Below, one piece after another: positions 8,050-13,905 of a stretch of DNA of 39,846 bases; the stretch's first letter is position 1, and each line of letters starts with the position of its first letter. The translations under genes were made by a program, and so were the position numbers. The stretch is from Thermodesulfobacteriota bacterium (GTDB lineage Bacteria > Desulfobacterota > Desulfobacteria > Desulfobacterales > JAUWMJ01): contig JAXHVO010000005.1 in the NCBI GenBank assembly GCA_034189135.1, forward strand, positions 1 to 39,846, in the 5' to 3' direction. The notes beneath the pieces are model-generated. The model had not been told where the DNA came from, searched no databases, and was given only the letters and a program-made list of their open reading frames with translations.

Positions 8050-8298
8050 TCAGGCGGCCTTGGATGCGACCTTGGATGTGCTTCGGTGTTTCGGCCCCAA
8101 ATAGTATTCCGGGAAGACTTCCGTTTTATCTTTACCGATCGACCGAGCCACCTCTCGCATCGCCTCGTCGGAGGTGGCCTTTTTATTGACCACCAGTGAA
8201 ATGAGCATCTCCGACTTGCCGAGCTTCTGAGCGATTGCCTTTTGTGTTATTTTGTTTATTTTTAAATCATTTTTAATTTCGTCGGGTGTCATACTCAT
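8050..8298 (-). CDS. Ner/Cro-like HTH regulator
   Basis: An 82-residue protein with a clear helix-turn-helix: T-Q-K-A-I-A-Q-K-L-G-K-S-E-M-L-I-S-L-V-V. It is the first gene of the leftward early operon and diverges from the repressor gene at 8388, the same layout as Mu ner versus c. Ner turns down early and repressor transcription. The first ATG (8298) is preceded immediately by GAGG; the ATG two codons later (8292) has better spacing, so the protein may start there. Confidence 0.75.
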   Translation of the reverse strand: MSMTPDEIKNDLKINKITQKAIAQKLGKSEMLISLVVNKKATSDEAMREVARSIGKDKTEVFPEYYLGPKHRSTSKVASKAA

Positions 8299-8334
8299 CC
8301 TCTTTGTCTATTTAGGTTTTAGTTTTAGATAAAT

Positions 8335-8362
8335 TTTATATTACTGAGTAATTATTTGTCAA
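8335..8362 (-). promoter_or_regulatory. prophage early promoter with embedded operator
   Basis: On the minus strand TTGACA (8362-8357), a 16-nt spacer and TATAAA (8340-8335) form a near-consensus sigma-70 promoter reading into the ner-transposase operon. A perfect 13-nt palindrome ATTACTGAGTAAT (8340-8352) fills most of the spacer, and a further AGTAAT half-site lies just before the repressor ATG. A repressor or Ner dimer bound here would block RNA polymerase. Role inferred from position. Confidence 0.75.
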
Positions 8363-8387
8363 GAAAAAAATATATCATAGTAATATT

Positions 8388-8909
8388 ATGTCGCAAAAAA
8401 ATATTTCTAATAAGGAAATTGGCCAGAGAATAAATAAAATACGAACATCGCTAAATTTATCTCAATCCTTATTTGCCAAGTCTTTAGGTGTGACGCAGGG
8501 ATATATTAGCTGTATTGAAAAGGCTGAGAAAGATCCATCGATGACACTTTTGATACTTATTACTAAGCAATATAATATTACTAAGAAATGGCTAATAACC
8601 GGTGAAGGTGAAATGATCCAAGAAAGGGATGTGGAGTGTGACGATCCGAAGATCTCGAAGCTTTTGAAGAAGGTAAGGAAGGTGCTCAAAAGTGGCCACA
8701 AGGTGACGCAAGAAGCCCTGGAGGTTAGCATCCGCTATTTTTCTCAAGCCATAGACGATCTGGAACTTCTACAGGAAACAAAAAAACGCCAGAAAAATAT
8801 GGAATCAAGAATGGCGTCGCTGGAAACGAGGATAAAGAAATCTGAAGACATCAGAAAGGAAGACCCTCCGGAACGGCAGGAAGAGCTTTTAAAACTAAGA
8901 ACCGGATAA
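8388..8909 (+). CDS. prophage c-type repressor, XRE-family HTH
   Basis: 173 residues. The N-terminal XRE-type helix-turn-helix is clear (L-S-Q-S-L-F-A-K-S-L-G-V-T-Q-G-Y-I-S-C-I near 25-45), followed by a linker and a C-terminal coiled coil (about 120-165) that would dimerise the protein. It is divergent from the ner-like gene and should keep the prophage silent. No good Shine-Dalgarno is visible before the ATG, so translation may be weak or leaderless. Its AT-rich composition differs from the early operon. Confidence 0.85.
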   Translation: MSQKNISNKEIGQRINKIRTSLNLSQSLFAKSLGVTQGYISCIEKAEKDPSMTLLILITKQYNITKKWLITGEGEMIQERDVECDDPKISKLLKKVRKVLKSGHKVTQEALEVSIRYFSQAIDDLELLQETKKRQKNMESRMASLETRIKKSEDIRKEDPPERQEELLKLRTG

Positions 8910-9014
8910 CATTGATTTAAGATTAATATCAATGTGTTATAAAAAAGATTCAAATAAATGTAAAAAAATCACGTTTTGTTAGATTTATTTTAGCACCCTT
9001 CTTTTACCACTTTT

Positions 9015-9054
9015 CCCGATTATTCCCAATTAAAAGCGATTACACCCGATTAGA
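9015..9054. repeat. four 10-bp phased direct repeats at the phage left end
   Basis: CCCGATTA, CCCAATTA, AGCGATTA and CCCGATTA start at 9015, 9025, 9035 and 9045, an exact 10-nt period, so all four face the same side of the helix. They lie outside the repressor gene, where Mu-like phages carry transposase-binding sites next to the left end. A possible terminus is the CA at 9074-9075 (TGTCA), which reads TG on the phage strand, but the other phage end is outside the window so this cannot be confirmed. Confidence 0.5.
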
Positions 9055-9242
9055 GAAAAATATACACTTGTGTCAACCCCAACCCGCAAGGCTGTTTTAA
9101 ACGGAAAAACCTGTTCACTTTTCATTTTTTTTAAAATTCTTACTTCGTATTAAAAAATTTAATACCTGTCCTTAAAATTTCGCATCTATATAATAATATT
9201 ATATATTTTATCTATTCGCACTCAATTTTTTAGTTCGCACTT

Positions 9243-9282
9243 CAGTTCGCACTTTAATAAATTAAGTGCGAACTGCTTTTTA
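9243..9282 (+). terminator. intrinsic terminator with TTCGCACT repeats
   Basis: CAGTTCGCACTT (9243-9254) and AAGTGCGAACTG (9264-9275) form a perfect 12-bp stem with a 9-nt loop, followed by CTTTTTAT. TTCGCACT occurs twice more just upstream. The gap 8910-9348 holds no gene; this terminator and the phased repeats are what I see in it. Confidence 0.65.
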
Positions 9283-9348
9283 TGATAAATATTGATTTTT
9301 CCGGCCGGATGATGGTATAATATGCCGGTTTTAAATTTGGAGGTTGGA

Positions 9349-9522
9349 ATGGAAGGAAATGATGAAGTTAAAAAAAATTCCAGTCTGAAATTGCAAAAAG
9401 GTTTATCCGTTCTATTAATTCTCATATCTGTTGTTGCTATTCTGGCCAGCCCTCACGGATTCTGGGCGTTTCTGTTTATCGCAGGTTTAATTTGGTTCGT
9501 TGTGATTAGGATTGTTGAGTAG
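9349..9522 (+). CDS. small two-helix membrane protein (57 aa)
   Basis: The start at 9349 is chosen because GGAGG lies 6 nt before it; an upstream ATG (9322) has no such site. The protein has a charged N-terminus with several lysines and two hydrophobic helices (about 20-35 and 38-55), ending R-I-V-E. It is the first rightward gene of the accessory region. Function unknown; it could be the membrane part of a defence or toxin system, but nothing in the sequence proves it. Confidence 0.6.
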   Translation: MEGNDEVKKNSSLKLQKGLSVLLILISVVAILASPHGFWAFLFIAGLIWFVVIRIVE

Positions 9523-9599
9523 CTTTAGACTATAAACATTGAAAACACACAAACCTGAACCGAATGCTTTTTCAACCAATAGCTTCACCGGGAGGCAGT

Positions 9600-10418
9600 A
9601 TGTACACAAAATGTTCTAACAAACAGTGCGGACAGAAATATAAAATAAAATCCGAGATGATAGGATCAATGGGAAGGTGTAAAAAGTGTAATAATATCTT
9701 TAAAATAATTGAACTTCAGGCTGATCCGCCTCTTAAGAAAAAGCGAAGGTCAGCACTGGAAGTTATGGAGGAAAATATTATTAATATAAAACAAGAAGTT
9801 AGTAATTTTATTCCACGACTGAACACTTCTCTTGAGAAGAAGGAAAATGAAAGCGACACCAGGCTGCTTATTAATAAAATGCTGCAAAAAGTTCTGGGAT
9901 ATAGATTGGAAGATATTAAAACTGAGCAGAAAATAGAGGGACGCAGGGCTGATTATGTTCTATCAATAAAAGATAAAGATGTGATGGTTATTGAGGCAAA
10001 AAAAATTGGAATGCCTCTCAGGGAAAGACAGATATTTCAAGCAACCTCATATGGTGCCTATAGCGGAATTAAATGGTCTTTACTGACAAATGCTATTGTT
10101 TGGCAGCTTTATCATATATCAACAGAAGATAAAATTAAGGCAGACCTTGTTTTCACTATAGATCTGCGAGACGGCATTGATGATGATGAAGCAAAGTATT
10201 TTTATTTAATTTCAAAAGCCGGGTTGTCACGAAAAGATTTGCTGAAAAATCTTTGGCAAAAAATAAGTGCGCTCTGTTACGACAATATTATCGGTGCAAT
10301 CCTCACAGACGATGTAATTTCCAAAATTAGAACAACCTTATCAAAACAGACAGGTTGTAAAATAAATAATGATGAGATCAGAACCGAAATTGAAGAAAAC
10401 ATTTTCCAACTTACATAA
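9600..10418 (+). CDS. zinc-ribbon plus HsdR-N-like PD-(D/E)XK protein (272 aa)
   Basis: The ATG at 9600 is preceded by GGGAGG, so I start there rather than 36 nt upstream. An MJ0042-like zinc ribbon (C5, C10, C27, C30) is followed by a coiled linker and a domain resembling the N-terminal nuclease domain of type I restriction HsdR subunits. D118 (R-R-A-D-Y-V) and E132-x-K134 (V-I-E-A-K-K) match the PD-(D/E)XK core. HsdR proteins are far larger, so this is a stand-alone protein, not a remnant, and no helicase follows. It may cut or bind DNA. The stop codon lies in the R'' box of the attC at 10413, the usual cassette arrangement. Confidence 0.7.
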   Translation: MYTKCSNKQCGQKYKIKSEMIGSMGRCKKCNNIFKIIELQADPPLKKKRRSALEVMEENIINIKQEVSNFIPRLNTSLEKKENESDTRLLINKMLQKVLGYRLEDIKTEQKIEGRRADYVLSIKDKDVMVIEAKKIGMPLRERQIFQATSYGAYSGIKWSLLTNAIVWQLYHISTEDKIKADLVFTIDLRDGIDDDEAKYFYLISKAGLSRKDLLKNLWQKISALCYDNIIGAILTDDVISKIRTTLSKQTGCKINNDEIRTEIEENIFQLT

Positions 10419-10487
10419 CTGTGATTTATGTTACCCCGGAGCGTAACATCCGATGCCATGCGTCCTGTGAAATAGATAGTGTTATTC
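10413..10487 (+). other. attC-like integron recombination site a
   Basis: R'' ACATAAC (10413-10419) and R' GTTATTC (10481-10487) bound a 75-nt imperfect palindrome. Read as reverse complement, the right half follows the left through ATAAC, T(C/T)TAT and (C/T)AC blocks with wobble pairs and unpaired bases, and the centre pairs GGAGCG with CGTCC. Site length and extrahelical bases fit an attC. The nuclease-like gene ends inside R''. Confidence 0.6.
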
Positions 10488-10563
10488 TATATATACAGTA
10501 TCTCACAAAATATAGTTAAATATGTTAGCCTTAAATTAGATAGCCAAAAACGAGAAATCAATA

Positions 10564-10833
10564 ATGACAACATATATAGTCACATTCGAAGTGAATGACA
10601 CCGACAGAAGGGTGGAGCTCAAAGAAAAACTACAGAGTTATAAGAGTTATTGTCCAATCCATGATAATTGTTGGGCAATTATTACAGACCAAAAACCAGC
10701 GCAAATAATAGATTATCTTAAGGGAGGCTTGGTTGATCAGGACCGACTTTTTGTGGTTCGGTCAGGTACTCATGCTGCCTGGTGGAACACCTATGGTGAA
10801 AAGAATAGTGAGTGGTTGAAGGAGAATTTATAG
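10564..10833 (+). CDS. SinR/Cas2-like small protein (89 aa)
   Basis: An 89-residue protein: M-T-T-Y-I-V-T-F-E-V-N then a helix, a Y-C-P-I-H-D-N-C-W-A-I-I-T strand, a helix, and D-R-L-F-V-V-R-S-G-T-H-A-A-W. This beta-alpha-beta-beta-alpha-beta order matches the ferredoxin-like fold of proteins annotated 'SinR family' and distantly Cas2/VapD/GhoS. The conserved W-A-I-I-T and F-V-V-R pattern supports that group. It sits between two attC-like regions. Nuclease activity is possible in the superfamily but not shown here. Confidence 0.6.
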   Translation: MTTYIVTFEVNDTDRRVELKEKLQSYKSYCPIHDNCWAIITDQKPAQIIDYLKGGLVDQDRLFVVRSGTHAAWWNTYGEKNSEWLKENL

Positions 10834-11065
10834 GGTTGCGGGACGTTCCTTGATATATTGACAAGTCGGTTCGAGGCGTTCACTAGAAGTTTATAGCGGA
10901 GGTTCAAGACCTAAACAGGGTGCAGGTTATGCTGATTGTAAAGATTATTTACACCGCTTTCCTGGTATGGCAACTAAGTTTCTTTTTTGCCCTCCTGGAA
11001 AGCCTCTGGGAATCGCGAAAAAATAAAATACCTTAACTGAAATTCTCTCCCAGCGAATAATATCT
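10833..11065 (+). repeat. direct repeat copy 1: MBL tail plus small membrane ORF
   Basis: This segment is highly similar to 11943-12180, offset by 1110 nt. It begins with a fragment that, in frame, encodes the same ending as the metallo-beta-lactamase-like gene (G-C-G-T-F-L-D-I-L-T-S) without the rest of the gene, then carries the small membrane ORF at 10929. A unit of membrane protein, MBL-fold protein and small membrane protein seems to have been duplicated, with the 5' part of this copy lost. Confidence 0.75.
10929..11036 (+). CDS. one-helix small membrane protein, copy 1 (35 aa)
   Basis: M-L-I-V-K-I-I-Y-T-A-F-L-V-W then a hydrophobic run and S-L-W-E-S-R-K. A paralogue at 12039 keeps the same start and the SLWESRK end while the middle differs, and many nucleotide changes between copies are silent (tac/tat, acc/act). 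That pattern argues that the ORF is translated and selected. The remnant S-L-W-E-S-R-K coding end appears again near 13495. It is too short to assign a function; a membrane-active peptide or toxin-like protein is possible. Confidence 0.6.
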   Translation: MLIVKIIYTAFLVWQLSFFFALLESLWESRKNKIP

Positions 11066-11110
11066 AATGCTAGTGGATATAGGCAAATAAAAGGAGTCAC
11101 ACAAATTCAC

Positions 11111-11644
11111 ATGAAAGATATATTAGAAAAGCTCTCCTCTTACAACATATTCAACTATTTGTTTCCTGGGGTCCTATTTGCAGCAATGAGTGACATTATA
11201 CTAACCTCTAACTCGCTGTTATTAGATGATAATGTTGTCGGAGTTTTTTTTTATTACTTTTACGGAATTGTCATTAGCCGCGTAGGATCTCTTTTGATCG
11301 AGCCATTCTTGCGATGGGCACATATTATACACTTCGCACCTTATACCGATTTCATCACTGCTTCAAAACTTGACCACAAAATAGAGTTGTTGTCCGAATC
11401 AAATAATATGTACCGAACTTTGATCTCGGTTTTCTTCTGCTTGCTGCTTCTGAGTTTTTTTGAATATATTGAGCAAGAAATATCATTCTTATCCAACCAT
11501 TCTTTGATAATTGCTGTACTGGTACTACTTATTCTATTTGCTTTATCATACCGAAAGCAGACTGCATACCTCAAATCAAGAATAATGCAAGTGAATGAGA
11601 GTAAAAACACCAGTAACGGAAACGATGAGGAGGCAGAACGATGA
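11111..11644 (+). CDS. membrane protein paired with MBL-fold gene (177 aa)
   Basis: 177 residues with four likely membrane segments: about 14-33, 42-60, 100-118 and 123-142, separated by a soluble loop (about 62-98) rich in charged residues. The C-terminal tail is basic then acidic. The stop overlaps the start of the next gene (ATGA), so the pair should be made together. I do not recognise a named family; the tight pair of a membrane protein with an MBL-fold enzyme suggests a two-gene accessory or defence system. That is inference. Confidence 0.65.
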   Translation: MKDILEKLSSYNIFNYLFPGVLFAAMSDIILTSNSLLLDDNVVGVFFYYFYGIVISRVGSLLIEPFLRWAHIIHFAPYTDFITASKLDHKIELLSESNNMYRTLISVFFCLLLLSFFEYIEQEISFLSNHSLIIAVLVLLILFALSYRKQTAYLKSRIMQVNESKNTSNGNDEEAER

Positions 11645-12006
11645 AAGTAACTATTCATGACGTTGGACATGGTGCATGTGCGAGTTTAATTCACCAGAAT
11701 GGCAACGTCATGCTGTGGGACTGCGGCCGCCGAGATGATTATCGACCTTCCGATTTTCTGCCGTCGATAGGGGTTTCGAAAGTTGATATTTTTTTCGTCA
11801 CTAACTACGACGAGGATCACATTAGCGACCTCCCCAACTTGAGAGATAAAATACGTCTCAGGTCTTTAGCCAGAAATAAGAGCATTTCAGCCGAGCAGCT
11901 AAGATCGTTGAAACTTCAAAGTGGTCCGATCAGCACAGCGATGGGTTGCGGGACGCTCCTTGATATATTGACAAGTCAGTTCGAGGTGTTCATTAGAAGT
12001 TCATAG
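11641..12006 (+). pseudogene. truncated metallo-beta-lactamase-fold protein (121 aa)
   Basis: The N-terminus (V-T-I-H-D-V-G-H-G-A-C-A-S-L-I) and N-Y-D-E-D-H-I-S-D-L-P-N match MBL-fold hydrolases of the ComEC/Rec2-like type: the DEDHISD segment corresponds to the HxHxDH metal motif with the first His changed to Asp. Such domains usually span 200 or more residues, but this one ends at 121, where the sequence enters the direct repeat starting at 11943. The later metal ligands are missing. It is likely a gene truncated by recombination; a short functional form cannot be excluded. Ribosome binding site GAGGAGG is excellent. Confidence 0.65.
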
Positions 12007-12190
12007 CGGAGGTTGGGGACCTAAACAGGGTACAGGTTATGCTGATTGTAAAGATTATTTATACTGCTTTTGTGGTTTGGATGCTATGTGTCCTTTTCGT
12101 CTTCCTGGGCAGCCTCTGGGAATCACGAAAAATTAGAATGCTTTTGCTGGAATTCCATCGTAGCGAATCAATATCTAATGTTAACCATTA
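11943..12190 (+). repeat. direct repeat copy 2: MBL tail plus small membrane ORF
   Basis: This copy matches 10833-11065 and contains the last 20 codons of the truncated MBL-fold gene and the small membrane ORF at 12039. Similarity decays after about 12130. A third trace, only the tail of the small ORF (about 13495-13520, GGGAATCACGAAAAGATTAA), lies upstream of the 66-aa gene. Confidence 0.7.
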
Positions 12191-12191
12191 G
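12039..12191 (+). CDS. one-helix small membrane protein, copy 2 (50 aa)
   Basis: M-L-I-V-K-I-I-Y-T-A-F-V-V-W, a hydrophobic helix to residue 26, S-L-W-E-S-R-K and a longer C-terminal tail of 19 residues that copy 1 lacks. The helix residues differ from copy 1 but keep hydrophobicity, and both flanking motifs are conserved, so the pair looks like diverged functional paralogues. The gene lies 33 nt after the truncated MBL-fold gene. Confidence 0.55.
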   Translation: MLIVKIIYTAFVVWMLCVLFVFLGSLWESRKIRMLLLEFHRSESISNVNH

Positions 12192-12286
12192 TTCCGTAAA
12201 TGGGCAATGTGAAATATATATTATTTTAGAGGATAAGATTGACAGAATGCATCATCCCTGATAGAGTTTTTGAAAATTAAGTATTA

Positions 12287-12393
12287 ATTTCTCGAAAAGG
12301 CAAATCCGGGGGGACCCGGATACGCAAAGCCCTTGAGCCTGAAACACCGGTTATATAGTTCGGTGCACAGGCAGTCAGGCTGCCGAAGGAAAT
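12287..12393 (+). ncRNA. cyclic-di-GMP-I (GEMM-I) riboswitch
   Basis: The aptamer has the GEMM-I core: AGGCAAA, a hairpin TCCGGG-GGGA-CCCGGA with a GNRA tetraloop, then TACGCAAAGCC, a second arm from GAGCCTGAAAC to the GGCAGTCAGGCTGCC hairpin, and a closing P1 helix (ATTTCTCG with CGAAGGAAAT). The order and spacing match c-di-GMP-I aptamers such as Vc2. It is followed by a strong terminator (12401-12441), so c-di-GMP would control read-through into the 119-aa gene at 12486 and perhaps the genes after it. Confidence 0.88.
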
Positions 12394-12400
12394 AAATTAG

Positions 12401-12441
12401 AGGCTGTTTCGTTTCTTTTGGCGGAGCAGCTTTTTTATTTT
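12401..12441 (+). terminator. riboswitch expression-platform terminator
   Basis: AGGCTGTTTC (12401-12410) pairs with GGAGCAGCTT (12423-12432) through 10 bp including wobbles, followed by TTTTATTTT. It starts 8 nt after the GEMM-I aptamer. Whether ligand favours or disrupts it cannot be told from sequence alone. Confidence 0.75.
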
Positions 12442-12485
12442 AAGCGGCTGATCCGCCTCAACCACTATGTGTCCGGTAAAATAAA

Positions 12486-12845
12486 ATGCCTAAGCTGAAA
12501 TTCTTTCACCATAAATCAATATTTGATCTTAATCGCCTGTTAGGAAAAATTAAGCTTAAAACCTTTACAAATATCATCGATTCAGAAACCCGGCTGGTCG
12601 TTTCCATTATTGATAACGGACCGGATTATGATGATGGCTACTCTATTTCAATTACAACCCCGAGATATCCGGATGGAAAAGATGGGGTGCTGATTAAAGA
12701 TAACGATCAACAGTTAATCGATCTAAAAGTATTTATTGACGATTTCATTAAGTCAAACAGAGATCAGAATTATAAGCTTCTTTTTGCAAGATATCTTGAA
12801 GATTTGGCTAAAATTATACGAAAAACTATTATTAAGGTGGTCTAA
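12486..12845 (+). CDS. hypothetical protein downstream of GEMM-I riboswitch (119 aa)
   Basis: 119 residues, alternating strands (R-L-V-V-S-I-I-D-N-G-P-D-Y-D-D-G) and a C-terminal helix with lysines and a final K-V-V. No family recognised. The Shine-Dalgarno before the ATG is poor. The first codons lie in a short sequence (CTNAACTGAAATTCTNNC-like) shared with about 11031 and 15813, so the 5' end may have been joined by recombination. It is the first gene downstream of the c-di-GMP riboswitch, hence its likely target. Confidence 0.5.
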   Translation: MPKLKFFHHKSIFDLNRLLGKIKLKTFTNIIDSETRLVVSIIDNGPDYDDGYSISITTPRYPDGKDGVLIKDNDQQLIDLKVFIDDFIKSNRDQNYKLLFARYLEDLAKIIRKTIIKVV

Positions 12846-12895
12846 ATATGCCTGAAAATAAACTACCTTGATCGCCCCAAAAAGGAGGTGTATAA

Positions 12896-13228
12896 ATGAA
12901 AAGAATGGCAACTCTCACATTAATCGGTGTTTCTGGTAAAAAATATACATTCGATGTTTATCCGTATGGCACAATATTTGAGGCCATTGGCGCGGTTTAT
13001 TATATATCCAGACGAACAGAAAAAGCTGATGGCACCGGCTCCCATGATCAAATATATATAGGCGAAACAGAAGATTTATCTGAAAGGTTTGATAATCACC
13101 ACAAAAAAACTTGCTTTAAAATGTACAGTGCGAATTGCATTAACATCTATGAAGAGTCTGATGAAGGAAAAAGACCCAACATAGAAAAAGATCTCATAGA
13201 TGCATACAATCCCCCTTGTAATGGGTAA
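12896..13228 (+). CDS. GIY-YIG domain nuclease-like protein (110 aa)
   Basis: A compact GIY-YIG domain: A-V-Y-Y-I at 33-37, Y-I-G-E-T at 54-58, R64, H68-H69, E97 and N105. The catalytic residues of the family (Tyr, Tyr, Arg, Glu, Asn) all have a counterpart, so cleavage activity is plausible. It is preceded by an almost perfect AGGAGGTG ribosome binding site. Stand-alone GIY-YIG proteins of this size occur among mobile gene cargo; target unknown. Confidence 0.75.
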   Translation: MKRMATLTLIGVSGKKYTFDVYPYGTIFEAIGAVYYISRRTEKADGTGSHDQIYIGETEDLSERFDNHHKKTCFKMYSANCINIYEESDEGKRPNIEKDLIDAYNPPCNG

Positions 13229-13252
13229 ACATAACAAAGGAAATCTATTAAT

Positions 13253-13483
13253 ATGAAGCATCGCCTTGAATTTGATTTTTATGAAACTAAAGATGATCGC
13301 AAATATGCCTTTTTTTATAATCTTGATGGAAATGTTGCCTGGGCAGTAGGATTTCCACCTCCACTGATTCCAAAACTTGGCGTTGGCAAAGCAGGCCCTG
13401 AAGTAAAAGCTGATTCTCAAGAAGATGCACGCCAAAAATTAATCAAAGCTATCGAATCCGGAAATTATTTAAATGAACCATAG
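13253..13483 (+). CDS. hypothetical protein (76 aa)
   Basis: A 76-residue protein with F-D-F-Y-E-T-K-D-D and P-P-P-L-I-P-K-L-G-V-G-K, followed by a helix. No family recognised. AAGGAAA lies before the start. It is 24 nt after the GIY-YIG gene, so the two may be co-transcribed and possibly form a nuclease-partner pair, but immunity-type features are not visible. Confidence 0.5.
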   Translation: MKHRLEFDFYETKDDRKYAFFYNLDGNVAWAVGFPPPLIPKLGVGKAGPEVKADSQEDARQKLIKAIESGNYLNEP

Positions 13484-13532
13484 ACTACTGTAGAACCTGT
13501 GGGAATCACGAAAAGATTAAAATGGTGAAAAT

Positions 13533-13733
13533 TTGAAGCCTTGTGACGAAAATATTAAGCAAACTTTAGAATTGGTAAATGACATGATCAGCATAGCTGA
13601 AAAAGGCGACGCAGATCGGGAAGATGATGGCTGTGGTATCCTTTATGGAGTTTTACTCGATACGGCCCACAAAATAAAACAAGTTGCAGAAACTGAAAAG
13701 AAAAATCATATAAACAAGGGGTGGTGGAAATAG
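13533..13733 (+). CDS. hypothetical protein (66 aa, TTG start)
   Basis: A 66-residue helical protein starting with TTG at 13533, 5 nt after GGTGA. It contains E-K-G-D-A-D-R-E-D-D-G-C-G and a basic helix at the end. No family recognised. The 3' end of the small membrane ORF remnant lies just upstream. Confidence 0.45.
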   Translation: MKPCDENIKQTLELVNDMISIAEKGDADREDDGCGILYGVLLDTAHKIKQVAETEKKNHINKGWWK

Positions 13734-13737
13734 AGCT

Positions 13738-13776
13738 GTATTAATTTTCTGAGTTTACTTGCAAAAAACAGTTTAA
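13738..13776 (+). repeat. cassette-leader repeat, copy 1
   Basis: AATTTTCTGAGTTTACTTGC followed by AAAAAACAG begins here right after the 66-aa gene. The same sequence starts at R' boxes at 15774 and 16452. This copy lacks part of the R' region, so the cassette boundary here is uncertain. Confidence 0.6.
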
Positions 13777-13865
13777 ATCACTAATATGTTGTATTGTTTT
13801 TACTTTTCAACTTTATAACGCCAAATAGTCGTAATTAAATACGGCTATTAAGCCGTCTAATCTAT

Positions 13866-13872
13866 GTTCGGT
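13866..13872 (+). other. R' box starting cassette 13867-14818
   Basis: GTTCGGT here is the complement of ACCGAAC at 14794-14800 in the same cassette. In an excised circular cassette they would pair, as R' and R'' do. The first base after GTT differs from the GTTRRRY consensus. Confidence 0.55.
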
Positions 13873-13905
13873 CAGGTACAAGACTATTTTGGTAAGGAGC
13901 GCTAA

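Noticed and set aside
3338-8298. Whether the phage region could be a Tn7-like or IS21-like element because of the ATPase/transposase pair
   Set aside because: GemA, Gam and the Ner/repressor switch in Mu order make a Mu-like prophage the better reading.
12070-12261. 63-aa frame overlapping the second small membrane ORF
   Set aside because: The other frame (12039-12191) has a paralogue with silent changes, which supports that frame instead.
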